A stretch of DNA of 50,206 bases from Gammaproteobacteria bacterium (GTDB lineage: Bacteria; Pseudomonadota; Gammaproteobacteria; Steroidobacterales; Steroidobacteraceae). Positions 1-8,602 of this stretch are shown here, in pieces. The stretch's first letter is position 1, and each line of letters starts with the position of its first letter. The notes beneath the pieces are model-generated. The model worked only from the letters and a program-made list of their open reading frames with translations, was not told where the DNA came from and searched no databases. Both the position numbers and the translations under genes were made by a program. Location: positions 1 to 50,206 of the forward strand of contig VBNH01000044.1 of NCBI GenBank assembly GCA_005878095.1, given 5' to 3'.

Positions 1-801
1 GACCGTCCTGCCCGCCCGGTTGATGAGGTCGCAGTACGCCATGTTGGTCTGCTTGGCGTAGGCATATTCGATATAGCCGATGGCGCCGTCGGTCTGGTGG
101 GTCATGTTGGCGACGCCCTCGTTACCCTTGGCGCCGATGCCCACCGGCCATTGCACCGAGGTGTTCGCGCCCACGCTCTGCTGGAACTTCGGGCTCGACT
201 TCGACAGGTAGTCGGAGAACAGGAAGTTGGTCCCGGAGCCGTCGGAGCGGTAGATCGGGATGATCGCGGCGGCGGGGAGCGAGAGCTTCGGATTGAGCTT
301 CCGGATGGGCGCGTCGTTCCACCTGGTGATATCGCCGAGATAGATAGCCGCCACGGTGGCGCCGTCGAGCACCAGCTGGCCGGCCTGCACACCCTTGATG
401 TTCACCACCGGCACCACGCCGCCGATGATCATCGGGAACTGCACCAGTCCCGCTTCCTGCAGCTCCTCGGGCTTCAAGGGCATGTCCGAGGCGCCGAACG
501 TGACGGTCTTCGCCTTGATCTGCCTGATGCCGCCCCCGGAGCCGATCGATTGATAATTGAGTCCGACGCCGGTCTTCTGCCGGTAGGCGTCGGCCCATTT
601 CGAGTAGACGGGATACGGAAACGTCGCGCCGGCACCGGAAATGTCGGCCCCGTGCGCCGCGCCGGCTAAGCCGACGGCACCAGCCAGTCCCAGCAGCATC
701 CGCTTGGGATTGAGTAAATTCATGATTCCAAGCGCCGCGCCGGCGCACGCGAGGACGCCAGCCACTACCACCAGCAGCCGCTGCGCGTTGAATGAATTCA
801 T
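1..801 (-). CDS. pstS: Phosphate ABC transporter substrate-binding protein PstS (partial, 3' end beyond window)
   Basis: Periplasmic high-affinity phosphate-binding protein that feeds the PstCAB transporter. The reverse-strand frame is open from 801 to the left edge. After the leader it reads [20 protein letters not shown], the typical PstS N-terminus, followed by [10 protein letters not shown] and YRSDGSGT, which match the phosphate-binding loops of the family. Two ATGs are possible. The one at 801 follows a good Shine-Dalgarno (AGGAGTGGAG) and gives a 26-residue hydrophobic leader in front of a second complete-looking signal peptide beginning at the ATG at 723. The 723 start has only a weak upstream GGA, so I choose 801, but the mature protein is the same. 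A Pho box lies 42 bp upstream. pstCAB would be expected to the left of the window. Confidence 0.93.
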   Translation of the reverse strand, partial: MNSFNAQRLLVVVAGVLACAGAALGIMNLLNPKRMLLGLAGAVGLAGAAHGADISGAGATFPYPVYSKWADAYRQKTGVGLNYQSIGSGGGIRQIKAKTVTFGASDMPLKPEELQEAGLVQFPMIIGGVVPVVNIKGVQAGQLVLDGATVAAIYLGDITRWNDAPIRKLNPKLSLPAAAIIPIYRSDGSGTNFLFSDYLSKSSPKFQQSVGANTSVQWPVGIGAKGNEGVANMTHQTDGAIGYIEYAYAKQTNMAYCDLINRAGRTV

Positions 802-827
802 GACTCCACTCCTGAGGCTTTGCGGGA

Positions 828-871
828 ATTAGCGGGCATTAGATGACAATGATGTGACGCTCTGATGACAG
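828..871 (-). promoter_or_regulatory. Pho box (three half-sites) and -10 of pstS
   Basis: On the reverse strand three 7-bp half-sites related to CTGTCAT lie head-to-tail with exact 11-bp periodicity: CTGTCAT (865-871), GCGTCAC (854-860) and TTGTCAT (843-849), each separated by 4 nt. This is the known layout of PhoB-binding Pho boxes. GCTAAT at 828-833 lies where a -10 would be expected, with the last half-site standing in for the -35. The site is between pstS and the divergent dapE and is oriented towards pstS. Confidence 0.8.
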
Positions 872-1054
872 CCCTTGAGGCGCCGCGCGACGCCCGCCAA
901 CGCAACGGCCACCTCCCGGTGGCCGCGGCCAGTGTTGCCGCAGGTGTTTGCAGGCGCGTGACATGGCCGCCGCTTGCCCGCGGCGATCTCAGGCCGTATA
1001 AACGCGCACCGCTTCGCCCGCGAAGCGAGCCGGCTCATCAAGTTCCCTAAGGCA

Positions 1055-2182
1055 ATGTCGCAAGCAATTGAATTAACTAAGACTCTCATCGCACGCCGCT
1101 CGGTCACGCCGATCGACGAAGGCTGTCAGCAGATCATGACCGGGCGCCTCGCCGCGGCGGGCTTCCAGGTCGAGCGCCTGAGCTTTGGCAGTGTCGAGAA
1201 CTTCTGGGCCCGGCGCGGCGGCACCGGGCCCGTGTTCTGCTTCGCCGGGCATACCGACGTCGTGCCCACCGGGCCGCTCGAGGAGTGGCACAGCGACCCG
1301 TTCACGGGAGAAATCCGCGACGGGGTGCTGTACGGCCGCGGAGCGGCCGACATGAAGAGCGGACTTGCGGCGATGGTCACCGCCAGCGAGGAGTTCGTCG
1401 CGGCGCACCCCACTCACAAGGGGTCGATCGCATTTCTGATCACGAGTGATGAGGAGGGTCCGTCGGTCGATGGGACGCGGCGTGTGGCGCAGGTCCTGCG
1501 CGAGCGGGGCGAGCGCCTCGATTGGTGCGTCGTGGGGGAGCCCTCGAGCGAAGTCTCGATCGGCGACACCATCAAGGTGGGTCGTCGCGGCTCCTTGAGC
1601 GGCCGCCTCACCGTCCACGGCGTGCAGGGGCATGTCGCCTACCCGCAGCTCGCCGAGAACCCGGTGCACACGCTCGCGCCGGCACTGGCGGAGCTCACCG
1701 GTCGCAAGTGGGACCAGGGGACCGAGCACTTTCAGCCGACCACCTTCCAGGTCTCCAACCTCAATGCGGGTACCGGTGCCCCGAACGTCATTCCAGGCGA
1801 GCTCAAGGCGCGCTTCAACCTGCGCTACTCGCCGGTGCAGACACTGGAGCAGCTCAAGACGACAGTGGAAGAGATCCTGCGCCGGCACCGCGTGCGCTAC
1901 ACGCTGGAGTGGTACGTGTCGGGGGAGCCGTTCTACACCGCGCCCGGCCTGCTGTGCGCGGCGGTGGGCGATGCGGTGGCGCAGGTGACCGGCGTGCGCC
2001 CGAAGCTATCCACCGGCGGAGGCACGTCCGACGGACGCTTCATCGCGCCTCTCGGGGCGGAAGTGGTCGAGCTCGGCGTGGTGAACGCCTCTATCCACAA
2101 GGTCAACGAGTGCGTGCGGGTCGCGGACATCGATGCTCTGCATCGCATGTACGTCAACGTGCTGCGCCGGCTCCTCGCCTGA
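1055..2182 (+). CDS. dapE: Succinyl-diaminopimelate desuccinylase DapE
   Basis: Zinc-dependent hydrolase of the lysine/meso-diaminopimelate pathway that splits N-succinyl-LL-DAP into succinate and LL-DAP. It is 375 residues, the usual family length, from the ATG at 1055 ([11 protein letters not shown]). M20 metallopeptidase metal ligands are visible: H66 and D68 in [11 protein letters not shown]99 in GAADMKSG, E133/E134 in SDEEG, E162 in GEPS, and a C-terminal histidine in NASIHKVNE. The frame is open upstream to 974 but homologues begin at the chosen Met. It is transcribed divergently from pstS, and its last 29 bp overlap the end of convergent dsbB. Confidence 0.96.
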   Translation: MSQAIELTKTLIARRSVTPIDEGCQQIMTGRLAAAGFQVERLSFGSVENFWARRGGTGPVFCFAGHTDVVPTGPLEEWHSDPFTGEIRDGVLYGRGAADMKSGLAAMVTASEEFVAAHPTHKGSIAFLITSDEEGPSVDGTRRVAQVLRERGERLDWCVVGEPSSEVSIGDTIKVGRRGSLSGRLTVHGVQGHVAYPQLAENPVHTLAPALAELTGRKWDQGTEHFQPTTFQVSNLNAGTGAPNVIPGELKARFNLRYSPVQTLEQLKTTVEEILRRHRVRYTLEWYVSGEPFYTAPGLLCAAVGDAVAQVTGVRPKLSTGGGTSDGRFIAPLGAEVVELGVVNASIHKVNECVRVADIDALHRMYVNVLRRLLA

Positions 2183-2657
2183 GATTCGCCGTCACGCCCA
2201 CCCCACCGAGGAGGAGCGCCCAGATCAGCACCCACGCCGGCATGGCGAGGCCGAGGAATCGCCAGTTGACCTCGCCGCACTCCCCGCTGCCGGTGAGCAC
2301 TTTGCGGATCACCTGCAACAGCGGCATGAACTTCAAGAGCACTGCGAGCGGCGCGCCACAGGAGGGCAGCGAGCCGGGCGGCAGGCTCTGCACATACACG
2401 TGCCGGGCGGCCACCGCGAGCGTGGCCAGCGCGGCCGCTGCGATCAGCAGCGCATAGCCGAAGGCGCCGCGGCCGGGCGGGTCGTGAAGCGCCGCCGCAA
2501 GAAACACCACTCCCAGGAGCGCGATGCCGATGCGCTGGAAGATACACAGCGGGCACGGATCCAGGCCCAGGTGGAACTGGCTGTACAGGGCGTACGCGAG
2601 CAGCCCCGCGCACACGGCAAAGCCTGCGAAATTGACCAGACGCCGATGGGCTCGCAC
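2154..2657 (-). CDS. dsbB: Disulfide bond formation protein DsbB
   Basis: Inner-membrane quinone reductase that reoxidises periplasmic DsbA. It has 167 residues with four hydrophobic segments. The two periplasmic redox pairs are present: C35/C38 in [10 protein letters not shown] in the first loop, and C100 and C127 in the second loop (SLPSCGAP and GSGECGEV). Size and cysteine spacing fit DsbB. Its 3' end overlaps the 3' end of dapE by 29 bp on the opposite strand. The start lies 20 bp after the phoU stop in the same direction, so cotranscription with phoU is possible. Confidence 0.94.
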   Translation of the reverse strand: MRAHRRLVNFAGFAVCAGLLAYALYSQFHLGLDPCPLCIFQRIGIALLGVVFLAAALHDPPGRGAFGYALLIAAAALATLAVAARHVYVQSLPPGSLPSCGAPLAVLLKFMPLLQVIRKVLTGSGECGEVNWRFLGLAMPAWVLIWALLLGGVGVTANLRRGAGAAR

Positions 2658-2677
2658 GCGCTTGGCTGGCGCGGTCC

Positions 2678-3427
2678 TTAGGCGGACGGCGCCGCGGCCG
2701 CACCGGCGGCGCGGCCCTCGCGCAGCTCGCGCTCGACGTCATCAAGAGAGGTGTGGCGGATGTCCTTGCCGTGCACCATGTAGATGACGTACTCGCTGAT
2801 GTTCTTGGCGTGATCCCCGATGCGCTCGAGCGCACGTACCACCCACATGACATCCAGGGCACGGCGGATCGTGCGCGGATCCTCCATCATGAAGGTGATG
2901 CTCTGGCGCTGGATCGCCTCGTATTCCTCATCCACCAGGCGGTCCTGGCGCGCCACACGCAGCGCCGAGTCGACGTCCATGCGCGCGAACGCATCGAGCG
3001 CGTCGTGCACCATCTCCGAGACCACCCGCCCGAGATGCTTGATCTCGCGGTACTTGTCGGCCGGGCGCTCCATGGTCGCAAGCCGCGAGGCGATGTAGCC
3101 GATCTTCTCGCCCTCATCGCCGATGCGCTCCAGGTCGGTGATGGTCTTGATGATCGCCACGATCACGCGCAGGTCGCCGGCCGCCGGGGCGCGGGTCGCG
3201 AGGATACGGCTGCATTCCTCGTCGATGGCGATCTCCATGTTGTTCACCTGGTAGTCATCGAGGGCGACCGCCTCCCCGAGCGAGCTGTCGCCCTCCACCA
3301 GCGCGGTGATGGCCTTGTGCAGCTGCTGCTCGACGAAGCCGCCCATGCCGAGCACCTTGCTGCGCACGCGCTCGAGGTCCTCGTTGAAGCGACGCGAGAT
3401 GTGGTGACTGAGGTCGGCGGTTTCCAT
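2678..3427 (-). CDS. phoU: Phosphate signalling complex protein PhoU
   Basis: Cytoplasmic metal-binding helical protein that links the Pst transporter to the PhoR kinase and damps the Pho response. It has 249 residues with two PhoU helical bundles. The repeated signature ERIGDEGEKI (about residues 101-110) and ERIGDHAKNI (about 202-211) marks the two halves. It lies downstream of phoR with a gap of about 135 bp, so it may have its own promoter or be read through from phoBR. The alanine-rich C-terminal tail after residue 235 is low complexity. Confidence 0.95.
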   Translation of the reverse strand: METADLSHHISRRFNEDLERVRSKVLGMGGFVEQQLHKAITALVEGDSSLGEAVALDDYQVNNMEIAIDEECSRILATRAPAAGDLRVIVAIIKTITDLERIGDEGEKIGYIASRLATMERPADKYREIKHLGRVVSEMVHDALDAFARMDVDSALRVARQDRLVDEEYEAIQRQSITFMMEDPRTIRRALDVMWVVRALERIGDHAKNISEYVIYMVHGKDIRHTSLDDVERELREGRAAGAAAAPSA

Positions 3428-3562
3428 CAGTTGGCGTCTCCGGCTTGGCTCGTCTGCCGGCGCGCGGCAATACGGGCGATGATAAACGATCCGCTCGGCC
3501 TCGACGCCGTGCAGACAGCTGCGCTAAGAGTTTCTTACGAATTAGGTAGTTGCGCAGACAAC

Positions 3563-4897
3563 CTAAGCCGTTACGCTAGTGAGGGGGTAAAGCTGAGCCG
3601 CGATCCTCTCGGGCGGGAAATGGCAGGTGAAGGTACTGCCGCTTCCGAGGGTGCTCTGCACTGCGAGGCTTGCCCCGTGCCGCTGCAGCACGTGCTTGAC
3701 GATCGCCAGCCCCAGGCCCGACCCGCCGGTGGCGCGCGAGCGCCCGGGGTCGACGCGATAAAAGCGCTCCGTGAGACGCGGAATGTGCTCGGGGGCAATG
3801 CCCATGCCGGTGTCGGTCACCGCGAAATGACCGCCGTCCTCATCCACCCACCAGCGCATCTCGAGCGAGCCCTCCTCGGGGGTGTACTTGGCGGCATTGT
3901 CGACCAGGTTGGAAAAGGCCGAGTGGATCTCCGGCTCGTCGCCGATGAGACGGGCGTCGGAGTCGACGCGCACCCGCACCTCGCGCGGGTGCACCGGCCG
4001 CGCCAAGATGTCCTTGCGCAGCAGTGCGAGCAGTGCCGCGACGTCGATCGGCTCGCCGCCGACGATCGCGTCGGTCTCCTCGAGCCGCGACAGCTCGAGC
4101 AGATCGTGGATGATGGCGGTCATGCGCTCCGCCTGGCGGCGCATCTCGGCGACCGGCGCCTGCATATCCGGATTGAGCGCCGGGTCCTGGCCGAGACTCT
4201 CCAGGTAACCTGAGATCACGGTGAGGGGGGAGCGCAACTCGTGCGAGGCGTTCGCCACGAAATCGCGCCGCACCGCCTCGAGACGCATCTGGCGCGACAC
4301 GTCGCTCACCAGCAGCAGCAGCTGCCCGTCCCCATAGGGGACGACCTGCAGCGACAGGTAACAGTCCTCCCCGGTCATCGGGCGGATGACCACTGGGTTG
4401 GTGAAGTCCTGTCGGGCCAGGTAGCGCACGAACTGCGGCTCGCGCAGCAGGTTCTCGATGCGCATGCCCAGATCGGCCGTGCGGCGCAGACTCAGCAGCC
4501 GCGCCGCCATGCGGTTGAACCACACGATCTCGCGCTGCGCGTTGAGGATGACTACACCGTTCGGCAGCGCCGCGGTGGAGCGCTGCAACTGGCGCATGAG
4601 CTGCACGAAGCGCTGTTTGTGGAAGCCCTTGCGGCGGTGCAGGCGCACGATCTGGGCGATGATCTCGCCCCACACCCCGCCGATGTCGGGCGGGTCGGCG
4701 TAGCTGCGGTGGCGCAGCCACCATTCGAGGCGCGCGAGGTTGGCGAGTACCCACACGAGGTGCAGCGCGAGTGCGGCGGCGAGCCCGCCGGAAGGATTGC
4801 CGAACAGCCAGCCGGCGCCGCACCCGATCACCACGGTGCCGAGCAAGCGAACCGCCGCGAACCCCCACGCCTGTGTCGCCGGTTGCATCTGTAACAC
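3563..4897 (-). CDS. phoR: Phosphate regulon sensor histidine kinase PhoR
   Basis: Membrane-anchored sensor kinase that phosphorylates PhoB when phosphate is scarce. It has 444 residues: two hydrophobic N-terminal segments (about 12-55), a short linker with basic HRRKGFHKQRF, a PAS domain (about 105-200), a HisKA dimerisation helix with phospho-acceptor H219 in NASHELRSPL, and a HATPase domain with N box NLVDNAAKYTPEE and G boxes DTGMGIAPEH and GGSGLGLAIV. No large periplasmic sensor domain is present, as usual for PhoR. The start is GTG at 4897, and an in-frame ATG at 4888 is an alternative. It follows phoB by 40 bp, so the two form an operon. Confidence 0.95.
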   Translation of the reverse strand: MLQMQPATQAWGFAAVRLLGTVVIGCGAGWLFGNPSGGLAAALALHLVWVLANLARLEWWLRHRSYADPPDIGGVWGEIIAQIVRLHRRKGFHKQRFVQLMRQLQRSTAALPNGVVILNAQREIVWFNRMAARLLSLRRTADLGMRIENLLREPQFVRYLARQDFTNPVVIRPMTGEDCYLSLQVVPYGDGQLLLLVSDVSRQMRLEAVRRDFVANASHELRSPLTVISGYLESLGQDPALNPDMQAPVAEMRRQAERMTAIIHDLLELSRLEETDAIVGGEPIDVAALLALLRKDILARPVHPREVRVRVDSDARLIGDEPEIHSAFSNLVDNAAKYTPEEGSLEMRWWVDEDGGHFAVTDTGMGIAPEHIPRLTERFYRVDPGRSRATGGSGLGLAIVKHVLQRHGASLAVQSTLGSGSTFTCHFPPERIAAQLYPLTSVTA

Positions 4898-4937
4898 GTG
4901 CCTTCAGTGGAGCGTGCGCCCTTGCGACGCTGCGCGC

Positions 4938-5633
4938 CTAGATGGTGCGCGCCGAGAAGCGATACCCCGCGCCGCGCACCGTCTGTACGAAGCGATCGTA
5001 CCCGAAATCCTCGAGCGCCTTGCGCAGACGGCGGATGTGCACGTCGATGGTGCGTTCCTCCACGTACACGTTGCCGCCCCAGATGCGATCGAGCAGCTGA
5101 TCGCGCGTGTACACGCGCTCCGCGTGCGTCATGAAGAACTCGAGCATGCGGTACTCGGTCGGCCCGAGCGCGACCGTGCGCGCGCCCACCATCACCCGAT
5201 GGCTTCCCTGATCGAGCACCAGGCCCTCGAATTCGATGAGCTCGTCGACGCCGTTGGCACCGCTGCGGCGCAGCACCGCGTTGATGCGCGCCAGCAGCTC
5301 CCGCGGCGAGAACGGCTTGGTGACATAATCATCCGCCCCGCCCTCGAGGCCGGCGACCTTGTCGCGCTCCTCGGCGCGCGCGGTGAGCATGATGACCGGC
5401 AGCTCGCGCGTTTCGCGGTCGCGCTTGAGCGCGCGTGTCAGCTCCAGCCCGCTCATGTCCGGCAGCATCCAGTCGACCAGCACCAGGTCGGGCCGCGCAT
5501 CCGCCACGGCCGCGCGCGCGGCGCGGCAATCCTCCGCCTCCCGGACCTCGAAACCGGCGCGCTTCAAGCCGAAAGCGATCATTTCGCGGATCGGACGCTC
5601 GTCCTCGACGATCAGTACCTGTTTTGCCGGCAT
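4938..5633 (-). CDS. phoB: Phosphate regulon response regulator PhoB
   Basis: OmpR-family transcription factor that binds Pho boxes after phosphorylation by PhoR. It has 231 residues: a receiver domain with D10/D11 acidic pocket, phospho-acceptor D54 in [11 protein letters not shown] and K106 in YVTKPFS, followed by a winged helix whose recognition part reads [16 protein letters not shown]. The length and the KPFSPREL linker match PhoB. It is first gene of phoBR. A candidate Pho box at 5679-5696 suggests autoregulation. Confidence 0.96.
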   Translation of the reverse strand: MPAKQVLIVEDERPIREMIAFGLKRAGFEVREAEDCRAARAAVADARPDLVLVDWMLPDMSGLELTRALKRDRETRELPVIMLTARAEERDKVAGLEGGADDYVTKPFSPRELLARINAVLRRSGANGVDELIEFEGLVLDQGSHRVMVGARTVALGPTEYRMLEFFMTHAERVYTRDQLLDRIWGGNVYVEERTIDVHIRRLRKALEDFGYDRFVQTVRGAGYRFSARTI

Positions 5634-5660
5634 GGTGTTTTGAAGCCTGCAGAGGCGCGA

Positions 5661-5696
5661 GTATTACAGACACTCTGTGTTGCAGATTCATGACAC
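5661..5696 (-). promoter_or_regulatory. Candidate Pho box and -10 of phoB
   Basis: On the reverse strand GTGTCAT (5690-5696), a 4-nt spacer GAAT, then CTGCAAC (5679-5685) resemble two Pho half-sites. The first matches well and the second differs from CTGTCAC at two positions. TAATAC at 5661-5666 lies 12 nt further on as a possible -10, about 30 bp before the phoB ATG. This is weaker than the pstS box; autoregulation of phoB is known in other bacteria. Confidence 0.45.
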
Positions 5697-5715
5697 CGCC
5701 GCAGCAGGTGTCAGT

Positions 5716-6423
5716 TTAATGACCGCCACCGGTGGCGTGGGCGACATCGTCGCGCAGATACACCGGCAGGGCCTGCTCGGCGGGCAAAACGCGCCCGGAC
5801 GCCACCTCCGGAACCGCCAACCGTGCAATCTCGGCGGCGCGTGGCAGGAGCGCGTCATGGATGCGCTCCAGCTGTCCGGCGAGGCCTATGCGCAGCTCCG
5901 GGTAGGCGACAAATCCGGATCCGGCGGCATGCACGGCGCGAGGCGCTGCAAACCAGCTCGCCGGCAGGCTCACCGCGGCCGGTTTGCCGACCTGCTCATC
6001 CTGTGCCGCGGCCGCGACCGCCCCCCCTGCCGGACGCTCGAAGCAGCCCCAGTACACCTCGTGCATGCGCGCATCGTTGCACACCAGGACGCGTGTGACG
6101 GCCGCGTCCAGCTCCATCACCCGCTGCGCGAGCGCGCGCAGATCGGAGATCGGCACCACCGGCAGGCCCGCGCCGAACGCCAGCCCCTGCGCCACGCTCG
6201 CCGCCAGCCGCACGCCGGTGAACGAGCCCGGGCCGCGACCGAAGGCAATCGCACTCAGTGCGCCGAGCGACACGTCGGCCTCCCTCAGCAGCTCATCGGC
6301 CATCGGCAGGATGTGCTCGGCGTGGCCATGCTCGAGGAGCTGCTCGCGCGCGATCAGCCGCCGACCAATCAGGAGCGCGACCGAGCAGTTCTCGGTGGCG
6401 CTGGCGAGCGCGAGAATCCTCAC
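5716..6423 (-). CDS. tsaB: tRNA threonylcarbamoyladenosine biosynthesis protein TsaB
   Basis: Partner of TsaD in forming the t6A modification on ANN-decoding tRNAs. It has 235 residues with the ASKHA fold. The N-terminal ILALASATE is followed by the signature GRGPGSFTGVRLA (about residues 62-74), diagnostic for TsaB. The start is GTG at 6423, and its GTGA overlaps the stop of the upstream helicase gene by 4 bp, so translation is probably coupled. The adjacency of a YoaA-type helicase and tsaB is also seen in enterobacteria. Confidence 0.93.
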   Translation of the reverse strand: MRILALASATENCSVALLIGRRLIAREQLLEHGHAEHILPMADELLREADVSLGALSAIAFGRGPGSFTGVRLAASVAQGLAFGAGLPVVPISDLRALAQRVMELDAAVTRVLVCNDARMHEVYWGCFERPAGGAVAAAAQDEQVGKPAAVSLPASWFAAPRAVHAAGSGFVAYPELRIGLAGQLERIHDALLPRAAEIARLAVPEVASGRVLPAEQALPVYLRDDVAHATGGGH

Positions 6424-8420
6424 GGTGGGCTCGCCGAGCGCGCGCGCGGCGCCGCGCGCGGCGCATGCCGGCGGAGGAAACGCCGTGCCTCATCGGGATC
6501 CTGCGTCACGGTCATCGCCGGCAGGGCGGCGAGAAACACCCGGCCGTAGCCGCGCCCGAGCATGCGCGGATCGCAGATGACCACCACGCCGTAGTCGTCC
6601 TCGCTGCGAATCAGGCGCCCCGCCCCCTGCTTGAGCGCCAGTGCCGCTTCCGGAAGCTGGTAGTCACGAAACGCGTTGCCGCCGCTGGCCGTGAGGTGCT
6701 CGATGCGCGCCCGCACCAGCGGATCGTCCGGCGAGGCGAACGGCAGCTTCTCGATAACCACCAGGCGCAGCGCCTCGCCCTTCACGTCCACCCCCTCCCA
6801 GAAGCTCGCCGTGCCGAGCAACACGCCGTTGCCGTCGGCGCGGAATTCCTGCAGCAACCGCTCGCGCGGCGCCTCCCCCTGCACGAACAGCCGGTAGGGT
6901 GCGGCATTCGCCCAGCGCGCACGCAGGAGCGCTGCGCCCTGCGAGAGGGCGCGGTGACTGGTGAACAGCACGAATGCGCCCCCGCCCGCGGCCTCGATGA
7001 GCGGCACCGCGGTGTCGATTACCGCCGGCACGTAGCTCGCTGCGGCCGGCTCCGGCAATCCCGCGGGCAGGTACAGCAGGCTCTGCCGCTCGTGATCGAA
7101 GGGACTGTCGATCCTGAGCGTCGCCGCTTCGCTGAGCCCGAGTCTGCCGGTGAAATGTCCGAACTCCTCGCCGAGGCAGAGCGTGGCGGAAGTGAAGATC
7201 CAGGCGCCGCGGCGCCCCTGCACCAGCGCCCGGAAGCGCTCCGAGATGTCGAACGGCATGAGGCTGAGCGAAAAGCCGCGGGCCGTGACCTCGAGCGTGC
7301 GCGCGCCTTCGAGCTCATCGACCGCGGCAATCCGCGCCAGGCGCGCCGCGAGCTCCGCGCTACGCGCGCCGAGTTGCGCGAGCGCGCTCTGCGTGTCGGC
7401 GCCGGCGAGAGCTGCCGCCAGATCTTCCAGCGCCTGCATGAGCCGCCCCGCCGCCGCACTCACTGCGAAGTCGCCCGGGTTCCACGCGAACCGCCCGGTG
7501 GCGCGCGCGCTCGCGGCGCGCACCTCACCCAGGGCGTCTTCGGCCGCGCGCACCGCTTCGGCCGTCTCCCTCGCCCCCTGCCCGCTCGAGGCACCCGCCG
7601 CGTGCGCGCTCAGCTCGAGCCGCACATCCTTCAGGAGCAACTCCACCTGGCGGCTGCCCACGTGGGCGCCGAAGAACTGCGTGGCGAGATCCGGGATCTG
7701 ATGAGCCTCGTCCAGAATGATCGCGTCGGCGGCTCCCAGCAGGTCGCCGAACCCGTCCTCCTTCAGCGCAAGATCCGCCAGCAGCAGGTGGTGGTTCACG
7801 ATGACGATGTCCGCATCCAGCGCCTCGCGTCGCGCCAGCACCACGTGACAGCGGGAGATTTCCGGACAGCGCACTCCCAGGCAGCTCTCGCGGGTGGCGG
7901 TGATCTGCGGCCACACCGGATGCGAGTCCGACAGGCCCCGCACCTCCGCCAGGTCACCGCGCTGCGTGGTGCGCGCCCAGCGCCGGATGCGTTCCAGCAT
8001 GGGCTGCGAGGCGCGCGGGCGCGCCGCGGCCGATTCCTCCAGCCTCAGTTGCTCGCCGCCCTCATCCGCGCGCGCGAGGCGGTAGCGGCACAGGTAGTTG
8101 GCGCGCCCCTTGAGCAGGGCGACACGCGCCGGACGCCCGAGCGCCGCGGCCACGAGCGGCAGGTCCTTGGAGAACAGCTGGTCCTGCAGCGTGCGCGTCC
8201 CGGTCGAGATCAGCACCCGCGCACCGCACAGCAGCGCCGGCACCAGGTAAGCGAAGGTCTTGCCGGTGCCGGTGCCCGCCTCCACCACCAGGGATTCGCG
8301 TGCCGCGAGCGCGCCGGCCACGCGCTCGGCCATGAGCAGCTGCTCGCGCCGCACCTTGAAACCGGTGAGCGCCTGCTCGAGGGGTCCGCCGTGACCGAAA
8401 ATGTCCTCAAGATCCAACAT
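6420..8420 (-). CDS. yoaA: DinG/YoaA-family ATP-dependent helicase with Fe-S cluster
   Basis: XPD-like superfamily 2 helicase, 5'-3' DNA unwinding, linked in E. coli to replication repair with the polymerase III chi subunit. It has 666 residues from the ATG at 8420 (MLDLEDIFG); an upstream in-frame start at 8453 adds 11 unlikely residues. Walker A is EAGTGTGKT (about 48-55), four cysteines at 111, 180, 185 and 191 make a 4Fe-4S site, DEAH is at 237-240, and the late motif GTASFWEGVDVKGE is typical of the family. The N-terminus resembles YoaA rather than DinG. Its stop overlaps tsaB. Confidence 0.93.
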   Translation of the reverse strand: MLDLEDIFGHGGPLEQALTGFKVRREQLLMAERVAGALAARESLVVEAGTGTGKTFAYLVPALLCGARVLISTGTRTLQDQLFSKDLPLVAAALGRPARVALLKGRANYLCRYRLARADEGGEQLRLEESAAARPRASQPMLERIRRWARTTQRGDLAEVRGLSDSHPVWPQITATRESCLGVRCPEISRCHVVLARREALDADIVIVNHHLLLADLALKEDGFGDLLGAADAIILDEAHQIPDLATQFFGAHVGSRQVELLLKDVRLELSAHAAGASSGQGARETAEAVRAAEDALGEVRAASARATGRFAWNPGDFAVSAAAGRLMQALEDLAAALAGADTQSALAQLGARSAELAARLARIAAVDELEGARTLEVTARGFSLSLMPFDISERFRALVQGRRGAWIFTSATLCLGEEFGHFTGRLGLSEAATLRIDSPFDHERQSLLYLPAGLPEPAAASYVPAVIDTAVPLIEAAGGGAFVLFTSHRALSQGAALLRARWANAAPYRLFVQGEAPRERLLQEFRADGNGVLLGTASFWEGVDVKGEALRLVVIEKLPFASPDDPLVRARIEHLTASGGNAFRDYQLPEAALALKQGAGRLIRSEDDYGVVVICDPRMLGRGYGRVFLAALPAMTVTQDPDEARRFLRRHAPRAAPRARSASPP

Positions 8421-8602
8421 GGGAAGCGCCTGCGCTAAGCCTCCGGTGACCATCCTGGCGCGCGTTCGAGGGGCGTGTCGAGACGTATATCTTGCTGAAT
8501 TTCCTGCAAACTGGTGCGCCGCGCGCCAATGAACGAGAATGGCCTCCGCATCGGTACTGTATCAGGGCCAGGGACCGGCCCGGGATATACTTGGAGCTAC
8601 GG

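Noticed and set aside
122-748. 208-codon minus-strand frame at the left edge
   Set aside because: Frame-shifted shadow of pstS, which is open to the window edge in another frame.
3530-3562. Imperfect palindrome AGGTAGTTGCGCAGACAACCT after phoR
   Set aside because: Mismatched stem and no T-run; too weak to call a terminator.
6258-8438. 726-codon plus-strand frame opposite the helicase
   Set aside because: Low-complexity Arg/Ala/His translation; the minus strand encodes a complete helicase.
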